From positions 10,192,053-10,256,052 of the forward strand of contig CM024172.1 in the NCBI GenBank assembly GCA_013433145.1: 64,000 nt of DNA. The letters are read 5' to 3'. The translations under genes and the position numbers were made by a program. Of this stretch, positions 23,558-36,100 are shown piece after piece (the first letter of the stretch is position 1; every line of letters starts with the position of its first letter). The DNA is from Ascaris suum. Lineage: Eukaryota > Nematoda > Chromadorea > Rhabditida > Ascarididae. The notes below the pieces were generated by a model. The model was not told the DNA's origin. It searched no databases and worked only from the letters and a program-made list of their open reading frames with translations.

Positions 23558-26500
23558 ATGTGTAGGCCAGCTCAAACCGCCGCATGCGCACTCCTTCTTT
23601 TCCTCTCGCTGTTCGTTTCTTCTACGCAGGTAAGCATTATATTAGTCATCATCCATAAAACTGCTCTGTCGCACGACTAATGCAACAATAATTGAGAATG
23701 CCTGTCATCGTTCATGAGGAGCTAGATGATGGCAAGCGCGATAGAAAATTCATGCAAAGAAATCTTTGCATTTGAGGTTTGGAGATTTTCGGAACTCACC
23801 TTAAAACGTGTTCCGATATCGTGGATTGTTTTCGTTCCATGAGCATGGTTGTAGTAGCGAATTTTCACGTCCTGCCTTGTTGTCATTCGTATACCCCTCC
23901 ACTGGTCGGCGTTGTTCTCTCCGGTATGCTGTGCTGTTCTGTTATCTTCCATTCACTCAGTCAGTCCCCACTTGTTCCTTCTTCTTTCATTCTCTCCCTT
24001 CCGTTTCATAACCAATTTACATACTTCTTGCTATCAGCCCACCTTTTATTCTGATGATCTCAGGTGATAACGAAATACTGTGGCAAGGTTTTCTTCAACA
24101 CATAAAAAAGTCTCTTCTCTTGCGAGTTACAGTGATCTCCTATTCACTGTTTCCTTTCATGCCTGCCATCATCACGTTTTAACCACACAATTTGTCTTTG
24201 CGCCCAGCGTTACGGATAGAGCCTTCTTTCCAGCTTAGCAGAAACAGGTATTCGTTACCGCACGAGCTGTTTTTTCTTCAACACATAACAGTTTACCTTA
24301 AATATCGATGCATTGAATTCGTTGAGATTACTCGAAAGTTTTAACACAACTATTGTTGAATGAATATCGTTGAGTTGATCTTATGTCAATATTGACTTGA
24401 ATTTAATTGTCTGATATTAATAGACCAGAAGTGTAGTGAGCAAAAGACCCTGTGGAGAACGGATGTGGGCGCATGCGCTTATATGTACCTGAATTTTGAG
24501 AAGATATATCGTCTGGATAGAGAGGACATAAGATAGCATATAATATTGTAACTAATAGTGTCTCAAATTGCCATTTGTGGCAACAAATTCTTCACTGTCA
24601 CACTTAACTTTGATATGAGCTGCCGAAATGAAATTAATATCCTCAAAATTCAAGGAATTTTCATCTCCGTTTTTCCTCACCTAACATGAAAATGGATTTT
24701 ATTCTTCGCTTTCAAATTGCAAGTTCCTGAATTTTTGAACATTGCAGCGATTAATAATATATATCCTAAGAGAAGGAAGCAAACAATGACCAGCATGCTT
24801 ATGAACTGGTTTTCTTCAAAGTTTTGCGATTTTTCTTCGGTGAAAACTTGTCAATAGAGGCGAAGCTAATCGCTGCAGTTCTACAGCGCATGCTACGAAT
24901 TAGACAGGTATCCATAAGTTGACTTGCACGTGAATTTCCACCACGATTCGTAGATTTGGGATGTATAAAAAGTGCCACTAATGCAACCATTTCTGTCCAT
25001 TTGTGAATTCTGTGAATCAATATACTAATGCTCTGTGGATGGTTCCGGAACGAAGTACAAAATGGCGTGGATTCTCACCGATGAAAGCTATTCGATAAAT
25101 CGAATAATATTGGATGAATGCAAAAAAATTTGGTTTCATATATGTTTTCATTAAAAATCACTCGAGGAATGCATTGAAACAGTCAGGAGACAAACGAATG
25201 AATTGGACCGTCGATTCAGCTTTCTGATGGCCAACTTGTTTTGTGTTTGTTTTGGAGTTCCTTTGTGCAAACAAAAAAAGAGCAAAATTTTAATAAGCCG
25301 ATAACAAGTTGCTCAAAATCGCATTTGCGTCCAAGAAACCTGACTTATAATATGCCAATTAGCTGTCATTCAAGTGATGCAAAATTGACCATCCAAAGTT
25401 TTTCAAACACTATAGTTATATTGCTACATTGTTTTGCATTATACTCGCTTAGTTGTACAATACGCTATATTTCTTGGTGTGTTCACCCATGAGCAGGCCT
25501 ATGAGGGGAATTTTCACCGCGATTCGTAGATTTCACTCCAACAAGAAGTATCCCTTATGTGGCCATCTTTGTCCATTTGCGGATTCTGCGAAACAGTATG
25601 CTAACACTCTGTGAATCGTTCGAGAATAAACTCAAATGCCTTTCTTTTTTTTGTTATGATAAATAAGACTTTATAAATCAGCAGATGATGAATAACACAA
25701 TTGGATGCTTTTCTTTTTCGTTATCGCATTGCTGAAGCCAATCGCAGCAAATAGCGCTTCATAAAGCAGCGGATGCGCTACTACCGACGTATACTTTTGC
25801 TCGTACAAGGCTGTATTCGTCATATAGTACTTAGTGAAGAATACCGCAGAGATATGTGTACGAAAATTGAAAACAATGCGTACAAGACCTGAAATGTTGC
25901 AATGAAATCATTCGTGACATCTCGGATAAGAAAATAGGTTACAGCTGATCATTATGGATGTCAAAAATGTCAACTCTCGAGCATATTATGATGAGGAGGA
26001 ACGACATGCATGTTGCAGGGCCAGTGCATTTGATCGACATACCTGTTTCACTTTTATGTGCAATTGTAGTACGCGCCTTTGGCTTTTCGAACTCGAAGTG
26101 TCTTCATTAAAGGAAAGTATTCGTTCCAGATGGTATCACTTTGAACGGCAGTGAACATTCTGCATAAAGGATTTTCGAATGACGGCTTCCTTCTGTTAAT
26201 TCGTTAGGCTACAAACAAAGCAGTAATCAGGTACAAGGCCTCAGTTCGTTGGAAGAAAGGCTCCTATAGAATACCGCACGCACCTCGCGAATGAACTAAA
26301 TGACTATGCTGTTATTGACGGTAGAGCTAAAGCTGTAATACTTCTTTTTGCACAGTTCTATCACAGTCTCAAATAACATCGAATTTCAGACAAAACCAAG
26401 CGATATGTTCATTCGGTCACCAAAATGGGCACGTTTGGCACCATCTGGTGGCTCACTGGTCTCCGGACGGGGCAATTTTCGTCCTGGATTCGTTTCATCT

Positions 26501-29500
26501 GCCGCAGATACACGAATGTTGCTTTCCGAGCCACTTCTTATTTTCAAGGTACAGATAACATTAAGAAAAAACAAGGTGGAAGCCGTTTTCCTGCTACTTC
26601 TGTGCTAGCTCCCAGAAGAATTTTAAAAAGATCGAAAGTCATAGGAGTTTAAACGTCAATTCAGCAAAATCGGCAACACTCAGCGTCACATATGACATCG
26701 CGAGAATACAACTGTATTATAAAGCAGGTCCAAATGAGAGCATAATGCGTTACCAGAACCACATAAGAATAACAATAACGACCCGAACGCTTATCGCTCA
26801 CCATTGGATTTTCCTGTCGTTCGTCATAGGAAGAAGGTACACAGTTTTGAGCAAGTCTACTCCACTTTATAATGGGAAATGATTTCCGGAAAGGATAGGA
26901 AGCGAATGTGTTCTGATCACCTATTTAAAAAATGGCTAGTGCAATTTACTGCCCAAAATATTCAAGCTTATCCACTGGATACATGTAAGCCACCTAATAT
27001 ATGAGCTTTTACTGCATCTGAGTGGGAAAAATCGGCGCAACGTGTAAGATCACTTTTTTCTGTTGTTCATTGTGTTAAATGCGTCTGCACATAACCTGAA
27101 TTTATTCCATCGAATTGCTGGCAAAGTCGTATTTCTTTTAATGCGTTTATTTTTCGATTCGTTGGTCATTCAGCGATGTCGAAATTTCTCCCTTGAGGCT
27201 CACGCATTTCCAATACATTCAGGCAACATGACAAAAATGAGCATTTTCATCGAAGAGAGATAAAATTCAATGAATCAGCCACTGCATACAAAGAATTTAT
27301 TCTTTCAACATTTATTGAAGGCCATCTATGCTCATCGACGAATTTGCCACTTCTATCGAAAATGAGATTTTTGACACGTTTCGGAGTGGCATTAATTGGC
27401 GAATACAACTCATAAATCAATGCGTAAATTATGTTAAATAAAAATAATCTCGCATAGTATCTCGTTTGCTCTCCTTTATTGACTTGGAGTGCTCAAAGTG
27501 AACAATATTTCAACTGCACTCATCGAACTACAATGGAAAATTCCACTTTAGAGCATCGCCTTACAACTTTTCGATATGCTCATATTCGCTGAGGAATTCT
27601 GCACACTTTTCCCTAAAAATTACGGGTGAATGGGTGCCAATACAAAGAAGTGTCATTTGCGCTTCATGAGAGCGTCGCAAAATCTCTCGAAATATGTTGA
27701 TACTTTCGCATGAGGATATGTGCATTCAATTATCTGTGTGCCAGCTGTTGCTAGCCGCCGCCCATAAAATCTACGACAATATAATTTAATGGATACAAAT
27801 ATATATATGAAAAAGTTAGTAGCGGGCCCCAGAAAAAAAAACTAAGGGTGAAGGGCATAACCGGCGTTTAGCTGTTTTCCTGTTGTGCTGGAAATGATAG
27901 TGATTTTTTTCGACTATTTTGACCATTATTTGTTACGAAACCTGCTGCATCATCATGCTTTAGCAAACACATCAAAGTCGCCTTTACGGTTCCATCACTG
28001 ATTCATTGTCCTGATCCTATTTTCTCCGCATTAAATCATTTGGTCATATATAAACGCTCGGAGGGGGAGAGGAGGGGGGGGGGGAATTTCATGGCCTGAA
28101 CCCAGTGTGAGGAACCTTTTTTGGCTGTCGAATTCAACAATATTTTGGTTGTGTATAAAAGGATTTATTAATCATCACTTTACATAATTTTAACATCATG
28201 GGGATTTGACTTATAAGCAAATGCTTATACAACTGTCGACTAAATTTCGTGAATAAAAATTCGAAGCTTTCTTCATCGATAAAGGCAAGCAAACATTTTC
28301 GATTACAACATTCTGCTGAATTATCTTCTACGATGCTTAGATGCTTACCTTACTTTTGCGGTTCTTTTCTCAAGAATCGCAAAAGTGAGTTCGTCCTCTT
28401 CGTTCTTTGACAAGTGAATTAGTTCGGAAATGAATGTTTAAATGTTTAGTGCTGATTTTCCACTCAATACGGATTATTCTAATTATTCCTTCTCATAAAA
28501 GTAACGAAACTTTTCTGCCTTAACGCGGTTCTTCGATGCAACATATCCCATTAGTACGGCTCAGCGCCAAAACTTTCCTTGTTTACAATTGCCTCCAGAA
28601 ATTATTAATGTTCACGCAGCAGTCTTCTTGCATGAGCGACACGAACCACTTTCTTTACCAATGCCCTAGCGGTATGGATAGAGACATGAACAAAAGCGAG
28701 TCTATTCAAGGTCAACGATCCCTTGAAACGTGTTTAAACATCGTTCACTTCGAACGCAACCGAAAATCCAAGCAACTTTTCCAGAAGTTCATAGATTCTC
28801 GTGTCGATTTCTTTCATTCCTGTCTGATCAGTGCAATGGCCTTAATCAGGCGGCCAAAAGAGTGTTGCAAGCTCGCACTTTGCTCCTATTTTCTTTTCAG
28901 CCAATCATCCTCTGCTTGTGTCACACCAATTAAGGGTGCCATAAAAATTTGCACATCATCAATTTCGTTTAGTCACTCGCTAGATGCGGCCAAAAATCTT
29001 TTTCACTCAGGAAACTGTACATGTGGTTCACTCAATCCCCCCTCCCCCAACTTCTTTTCCTCCATCCTAGAAACCCTCATTGCATTTAGTCTTCTTTATG
29101 CACCAATACTAATTTTCTTAGCAGAAGCACATTATAGTAAGTTCGCCTGCGCTTCAGTGTGTGCCTGTCTGTTCGCCGGTAGTTTCATTTCAAAAGTTGC
29201 TTAAACTACAGTTATGAACTCAGGCAGGCAAAAATATGCCTTACGAATTCGTGTAAGTTGCCAAATTTCCCGTAACTCATCCAATGATGGGCTTCTTGGG
29301 GAATCTAAAGATTTGTATACACTTAGCACCAATGCTGTTTTCATTTTACATCGGTCGGATCCGGAGAAAAAAGTTTTCTGGAAGAGAATTCTCCGATCTA
29401 TCGGACAGGATAGAACATGAAGCGATTATCAAGCATAGCAACAAGCGCATATCCTGCACGCTTCTCTAGCATGAATCTCGTTCGCATGAGAATTCGAATT

Positions 29501-31022
29501 CTTAGATTGGCATCGACGGTTCAAATACGAAAGAGAATATGCTCATATGAAATCACTTACGCGTTTCTGTCAATCATTATCAGTTCTGCAAATAACGATT
29601 TAAACACCGATATATTCAGAAGCAAGTGCTGTTCCAAGCGAAACACATCTCGGCACTTTCCACAGTTTACCAGCTGGTTTCTTCAATTAGCGCGAATAAC
29701 AAATGTGTGAAATAATGCTGCCAAATGATGCAATGTGTTTTGATAGAAGTAATCACGAAGTAGATTGAATAACTTTACTATTAGAGCAAGCGCCCCACGG
29801 AAGGTGCAGTTTACTGCAGTAGTTATACCCACCTCAACCGTAATGAAGCTTTTACCATGCCTAATTCGACTTTACCGTGTTTCTAGCTGCTTTTGGCGAT
29901 AACCGACAGTCGGACGTCATACCCATGCTCAACAAATAGTGTAATTTTTGATTCGGCCGTTCTCCAGTTGAAACTGTTGAATGAAGAGGCATGTCAGTAT
30001 ACGAGATACTAGCTTAATGCGCTTTGCAAATGCAAAATTGCAAACGTGCACAAGGGGGCAAATCGCACAGCCCAGCACTGCGTGGACTTACCATCCAGCA
30101 TGCTTAAGTGATGAAACAAAAATACATTGCACCTGCATGAGTGGAATGTAAGAAGAAAACTTTTCTTTAATACATTTAAGAAAATAATATCAATCGGCTT
30201 TGCAAAACGGAGCAGTCAAATTTTAATTATATGATATTAAGAGGCTGGTTACATTACGAATCATATGGGCTTTAATTTGATCAGCAAAGTCATTGAAGCA
30301 GGAGGAACTAACTGGGAGGTAAGAAAGATAGGAGGAATGATAAAGAAGCGATAGTCTCGCATAGCCCCCTTCTAGCCTCCTTCCATCAACTCTTACTCTT
30401 TTCTTGCCTCCAGTAAGCACAACTGAGGATCTCGCTTGCAATATTTTTAAGGCGAAATGATCGAATCGGTGCTGCACACCCAAATCTGCACTACTAAACT
30501 GTTCCGCTTCTACACACTTAGATGTAAGCAATTTGTAGAATGAAGTGCCATCTTTCAGACTTGAGATGTAACCAGCGTAATCCCTTCCTCACGGACTGCT
30601 GTGAAATGACCTTTTACTACTCCCACATAAATAATAACTGAAATGCGACAATGCCTTATTTGCAACTTAGCAGCGTTTGCCTTCGATCATATCACGTTAA
30701 GTGAGGCTTTACAGGACACTTCTCTTTTTACAACGTGTCTTGTTGCTCATTCCGGTCGCTTGAATTGTACCCTTTCTGGCAGGTTGTCATGTCCAAAATA
30801 TTCTTTCAAAGAAGAAATTTATCGGCTTCAAGTCGGCTGAACACTATTTGCCAATTACCACTAACAGAGAACAGAATGTGCACCGTTGTTGCACCCTCCG
30901 AACGGAACAAAGATCGCAACAAATGTTATTCTTCCACTAGGTCTATTGAATTCTCTGTGAAAATCCTGTGCTTTCAGAGGTCGAAATATGAGGACGAAGC
31001 GGACGACGCACACTTCTGGTGA
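23558..31022 (+). CDS. Candidate neuropeptide-precursor-like secreted protein
   Basis: Three phase-0 exons join into a 91-residue secreted protein. Exon 1 (23558-23629) encodes a clear signal peptide, MCRPAQTAACALLLFLSLFV, ending SSTQ, followed by a strong GTAAGC donor. Exon 2 (26390-26548) follows a GAATTTCAG acceptor and ends in AAG before a GTACAG donor. It contains PKWARLAPSGG, then SLVSGRGNFRPGF and MLLSEPLLIFK. Exon 3 (30978-31022) follows a GCTTTCAG acceptor and encodes RSKYEDEADDAHFW then TGA. The exon 2/3 junction creates a Lys-Arg pair at residues 77-78, a typical prohormone cleavage site. There are no Cys in the predicted mature part. Introns are 2.8 and 4.4 kb. I do not recognise the family. 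An alternative is that one of the exons belongs to another gene. Confidence 0.45.
24932..25045 (+). repeat. Diverged direct repeat, copy 1
   Basis: Shares the blocks CGATTCGTAGATTT and GTCCATTTG, and a CTCTGTG(G/A)AT end, with copy 2 at 25508-25623, with scattered substitutions and similar internal spacing. Probably an old dispersed repeat; it lies in intron 1 of the 23558-31022 candidate gene. Confidence 0.6.
25508..25623 (+). repeat. Diverged direct repeat, copy 2
   Basis: Second copy of the repeat at 24932-25045, about 576 bp downstream and in the same orientation. It is followed by a loosely duplicated T-rich stretch (around 25640-25780) with repeated (C)TTTCTTTTT and CAGCGGATG-like blocks. 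Confidence 0.6.
28061..28084 (+). other. G-rich tract on plus strand
   Basis: Runs of 5, 2 and 11 G separated by A-containing spacers, able in principle to form a quadruplex. It lies in intron 2 of the 23558-31022 candidate gene and has no other visible role. Confidence 0.5.
28349..28389. repeat. 18-bp hairpin with two G:U pairs and 5-nt loop
   Basis: Left arm CTTACTTTTGCGGTTCTT (28349-28366) pairs with AAGAATCGCAAAAGTGAG (28372-28389) around TTCTC. The two imperfect positions are both G:U-compatible if plus-strand RNA is made, so the structure would fold better as RNA than as DNA. Confidence 0.7.
28536..29204 (+). other. Longest uninterrupted frame in the intergenic part, function unknown
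   Basis: A 222-codon frame starting with ATG. Its composition is odd (many Ser, Cys, Phe and Leu), with a hydrophobic C-terminal stretch, and no domain is visible. A good acceptor (CTTTTCAG near 28900) lies inside it, as does a TTCTTAG ... GTAAGT pair near 29117-29138, so parts may be exons. Its position inside intron 2 of the 23558-31022 candidate argues against a simple single-exon gene. Confidence 0.15.
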
Positions 31023-32757
31023 TGATTATGCCAGTGTAATATCATGATCATTCGGTAATATATAACAAAACAGTCTTGTTTTCTCTAATGTAGTCGCCGA
31101 AAGCATACATACCTGGCTGATTGCCTGCGTGAGCTACATGTGATGCCCCTTCGCATGCACGTTGCATTCACGTGTCCTACACTGAATATAGACTGCATAG
31201 CATGAAACGCAAACAAGCATCTAGAAACTGGCAAGAACACGACACGAGGAGCGTGCAGTGCACGCGTAGTTGAAATGCATTTGCCAGATCAACCGATTTC
31301 AGAAATTATCAACATGTGACAGGATATGCAGAAGAATACGCTCATATAATAGCTGATCTGAATACCTGAACAGCATTCCCTAAAAAACAATAGTTTGCAA
31401 AAGTGCAGGTTTCAAAGGTTTTCACAGCAGGATCTCCCGTCAAACCCATGCGAATTTCTGAAAGACTTTAATACCCTCGTTAACCGTCTATAGTAATGAG
31501 AGGAAACTGTTCATTCTAAGCTTCTTCGGAATGCCCTCCACATGGAGTCAAGAAAACAAAAATGATACGAAATTATGATCAAACAATGCGTTAATCAGGT
31601 GGGACATTTTTCTTAGCTCACGTCGTCCACGTGAAAATTCACAGCGAACTATAATCAATTTCGTTTTTTATCATCCAGAAGGACGAATGTTCGATACGCG
31701 TCCACCCCTCGCTGTTGTCTTCGCATAAAATAGCAAATATTTTCCCACAAAAATTATGTTAACATTAGATGGAAGAGATTTGCAATTTCGCCAATAACGC
31801 ACAACAGTTTAGTAAAAAAAAAAAACCATAAGCACAAAACTCGTATCAACACCAGTCATAAGTTGCATATTATCACTATTCTGACCTCGCAGCCAGCTAT
31901 GCCGTGTGGACCGCATTCTTTCAGCCTTCGATGTCATCATGTTTTTCGATGCCTCCAAACGCATCTAAACATGCTTTTCATTTATAAAATAGCAGTCAAT
32001 GTTGACAGTATTCCCCGTTCCGAACGATGAAAGACACCATAGCAAAGTTTGGTGAGTGTAATGTACGTCCTGCAGAGATTCGAATCCCGCAATCTCTTTG
32101 CTATGGATTTCGGTAACAGATGCAACACACAAGCAAGCCGAAGTAAAGTCGTTTTTGTTGTTGTACTGACGAATGTTTGAAGGTTGAATTACTATTAGAA
32201 ATAGAAATCGCAAGCTTCTCAGCTGTTAGTTTACGATTAAGGGAGGAATTTTTCTATAGGTTGCTCGAGTCGAGGGCATTCAACGCGTTCAGTAAATTAT
32301 TTCAGGAAACCTGACTTCTACCTTCAACTGTTTTCAAAGCAAGGTGGCTTGCTTCCTGTTGAAAGAAATCAGACTCTGGAGCGTTGAGCGCTGCCTATTT
32401 GCGCTGCCACCTCGTTTATTTTAATGAGGCAAGAAATGAAGTGAGGGTCCCTTCCACACACTCCAGGCCACAGGAGGATAAACTCTTAGGCATAAAGACA
32501 TATGCCCACATAAAACACCGACAAACGCACTTTTTGATTTGAGGGCAATTTAATTGTATTTAATTACTGCCGAGTTGATTAAGGGACGGAGAGTATCTAT
32601 AGGCGGTTCACACAATGAGGATTCTCACATCCAGCTTGTAAAATCCACCTTTGTTTAGCCGAGCGTGATTACCACTGTGTATACTTGTTTGAGTTTATAG
32701 TTGTAGTATGAGTTTATGCTCACCTTTTTCCTTGCGCATGTAGCGCTGGCCGCTCAG
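31023..32757. other. Intergenic, nothing supported
   Basis: AT-rich DNA without bounded exons. A tRNA T-loop-like string near 32075-32090 lacks the other arms. AATATA near 31056 could serve as a weak poly(A) signal for the upstream candidate gene. Confidence 0.4.
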
Positions 32758-32892
32758 AAGTACGTACGCTCAACAACCGAGTGGAAGTATTGGCTTGGAA
32801 CCGCGGTTTGTTTAAAATCGGATGTGGCTCCATCAAATCGGTCATCTACCAGCCGGGGGCGAATGATAAGAACCGACTTCTCCTATGCAAAT
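32758..32892 (+). CDS. Candidate terminal exon of an unrecognised gene
   Basis: After a CCGCTCAG acceptor, the frame starting two bases in reads VRTLNNRVEVLAWNRGLFK and IGCGSIKSVIYQPGANDKN, then RLLLCK and TGA. The alternation of hydrophobic and charged residues, with Trp and paired Cys, looks like a folded protein, but I do not recognise it. A second frame across the same DNA also starts with a signal-like MLTFFLAHVALAAQ (ATG 32716, stop 33024) and cannot be excluded. No partner exon was found upstream. Confidence 0.22.
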
Positions 32893-33019
32893 GATAAAGC
32901 CAAGAACAATGCAAATGCCAATTTTGGCCCCAAAAACCGTCTTTCCTATAGCAGTTCACTCAGCCAATTAATGTTGCGAATTCCATGCGTTTATTTTTAT
33001 GTTCGCGTTTATGCCCATA

Positions 33020-33160
33020 TGTGAGTGTGTTTCATCTGTCTGTATGCATCTTTTGTACGTCTATATGTGTGCATAAAAATGTGGTTTTGTATATATGTAT
33101 GTGTGTCCGAGTGTATGCGTGTATGTTGTGGATGTAAGTGTGTGCATGCATACGCGGGAA
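33020..33160. repeat. Alternating purine-pyrimidine (TG/TA/CG)-rich stretch
   Basis: An irregular run of TGTG, TATG, GTATGCGTG and GTGTGTGCATGCATACG strings with near-continuous purine-pyrimidine alternation, the pattern that favours Z-DNA. It is a degenerate microsatellite with no gene in it. Confidence 0.6.
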
Positions 33161-36100
33161 ACCTCCTTTTAAAGGCGTAACGTAAACTTTGATAGAATGA
33201 GTTTGAATTTGTGTTAAGGGATATACGCTGATTCTAGAAGTTGGACGATCAAAAGATGTATTGTCTGTTACTGCCTTCATAGGTGATCATCGAACGTCTC
33301 CATTCTCTGCGTACACATCGACTAACGAGTGAGCCTCCACTTCTGGATTTAATTTCTCCCACAACGACAATAAAGAATTCCTAACACTCTTAGGCAGAAT
33401 TGCAAGACGGAAATCATATATGGGATATATATCGTGGATTCAACGCTGTTACACAATGCTTAGTCTTTTTTCATCCAGTATTGGGTCTGGAGATCGACAA
33501 AGTGTACGATGCTTCCAACGAAGCCTTTAAGCATAGCCGGAAAATCGTTAACTGTTGACTTGATTGACTCATGCAGTTTTGTATTGTTGTTCTTTAGAGC
33601 TCATTTCTTTCTAGCTTTTTATAATCGCCCCAAATATGCTTTTAGTTTGCAGTTCCTAATGCGCTAGTAGTTCCGGTTTCCGTTGTTAGGCGACCGTCGA
33701 TTATTTTTTAACAATATTGCCCACTTCACGTGACGCAATCATCGTCACTTCCGAAAATAGCCTTTTTCTTCGAACAGTTGGAACGATGACTGAAAGTCGG
33801 GCAGCTTTGTTCTTCCGATACGATTTGTCTTGGGGTCTGTATTGCATAACGAGTTGAATTGCACCATTAGAAAATGAACGGTTCAAAAGGTTTCTGAAAC
33901 GACTTATTTCCACCAACACTCCACCACAGGTCTCGTCCTGCAAGTGGTATTTTTACTCACAATAGTTGCGCAACGAAACGTTTTCACCATGATCTCTTGC
34001 TAACAGCTTGGAAGATTCACAGGGAGCAAATTTCTTCAAATTCTGCTTGATCAATTCTGCGGTCAGCTTTCTCTCAACTGCTTCGTTATACTCCCTAATC
34101 CAACTTCCTGCTTCATTGTTGGTGTCAAGTCCGCAATTGTGGGGTATTATCAGGAAATAATAGAAAATGACTAAACCTCTTGAGGGCAGTTAAACCGAAT
34201 AAGGAGCAAATAGAAAAAAAGAATATGAAATTATCACATTTCTGCTGTTCTCATTGCCATCTTACCCTCGTCGAACGTTTTCACGACGACCGAAATTGTA
34301 ACCCTGGATTTCTTTAAACAGCTGTTTATTAAGAAAGCCGTTCGTAGTTAGGTTAAAATTTTTGACAAATTTATCGAAGTTGATAGCCAAATTGACAAAT
34401 CAAAGGAAAACCAAATCGGGGAATATTTTGCATTATATATTTTGCGAATAATTTTGCTTGCTTTGACCGTATTTATCGAATGCCTCTGTCTAATGCGTAA
34501 TGCTGAACCGAAAGGTTTTCCAGATCGATGCACTACATTCGATCGTATATGCCATATCGAAAATACTTGACCGCATCATATAAAAAGCTAGTTTACGTGA
34601 TTTGCTGGATTGTCTTGCTGAGCAAATTTATGGAAGTGAACAGTGTTCGCCCTGTTTTGTGAACTTCTCGGAGTACGGAAACTTTGTTTCAGCGTTCAGC
34701 ATTCGAAGAATGTATATTTTCTGCAGAGCTTAGTTTACTATTATTAGAGATATCTTCAGCCGATAGAACATGAAAAACTCTTCAATTAAGCAGATGATAC
34801 GCTGTTGTAGATGACTTGTTGTTTTGACAAATTACCTTCAAATTAGAACGAATTAATCCACTTAACCAATCAGTAATGAGTAGGTTCATCGAAATATCCT
34901 ATGCTGGTGATGTGAATTGGAGACTTAATCCCTATCTCTTTTTTTACCAAGACCCTAGCTTTGCCCATTACTGCTATAACAGATGTAAATCATCAGAAAT
35001 GCATTTCGCTCCTCTTTCTTCCGCATCATTGTTTCAATACTTTTGCTATGTGGTCATCTTTTGGGTATGCGACAGGCGACCAACCCTTGTGCAATAACGC
35101 AACTCGAATCCCCAAAAAATTATGCATGTGAAATGGATTTTTGCTCTACATAATGCTTCATCCTTAGCGAATATTGCCATAGGCGTGCTGATGAATTTGA
35201 CACCTATGTGCACGCAAAAGCGTTACGAAGTTCGAAAATAAATTTGGTCACAGGAGGGAAAAACTTTCTAATTCAGCACGAACGCATCGCACCATTTTCG
35301 CTAAGTGGCAATAAGTACTGAATTTTCACAGGAAGAAATTATGACATAATCGCGACAGGTTAACTTTGGGCCATATATCAGGCATTTGCGATGACCCCAT
35401 TCAATAGACGCACAGCAATGCAGTTGTGAACATTAACGAAAACGCTTTGAATATCTGTGGAAATAAAAATGGGATGAACCTGCTAAGTGAGCAACATATT
35501 GAGGTATAACAGTAAATACTTCTGGAAAAGGGCATTCGAATACTCTTGAATACACATCTTGAACACATCACAAATTAAGTGAAACCATAAATCATGGTGC
35601 GGACATCTTCGACGAGGATAACTTCGTTGATAAGTGCACAGGATGATATTAACGACGTTTAAGGTACCTCTAGATCGTTTCCCTTTGTAGTCTATGTGTA
35701 GTTAATGTTACATGCTGTCTTATTTAATCATGGATTCTTGTCGCTGAACTGACATCATATCCGCTTACCTATCGTCGCCTGTATTAAGGGAACTTGAAAA
35801 TTGCACATATTTATCCGCAAAATAACACACAGTTAAAAATAACATTTCATGACGATTAGATAAGAGAAGGTAAAATTCCACGAGTTTCCAGCTTATGCCG
35901 ATTGAGCACAGATTCGAAATGCTTAGGTATGTTAGTAGAAATTCCACGAAAATATGTCATTTGGACGCTGTGTTCGTCCTCTGAATGCAAAACATGCTGC
36001 GACATTCCGTGCGCGCGATGTCTTTATTGCACATTGTGAGATAAGATGAAATTAAAGCCTAATTGCATCGTTCCACGTAACTCACGTGCAAATGAAGCAT

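Noticed and set aside
32070..32095. tRNA-like T-loop string GATTCGAATCCC
   Set aside because: The flanking bases do not form a T stem on either strand and no anticodon or acceptor arm is present.
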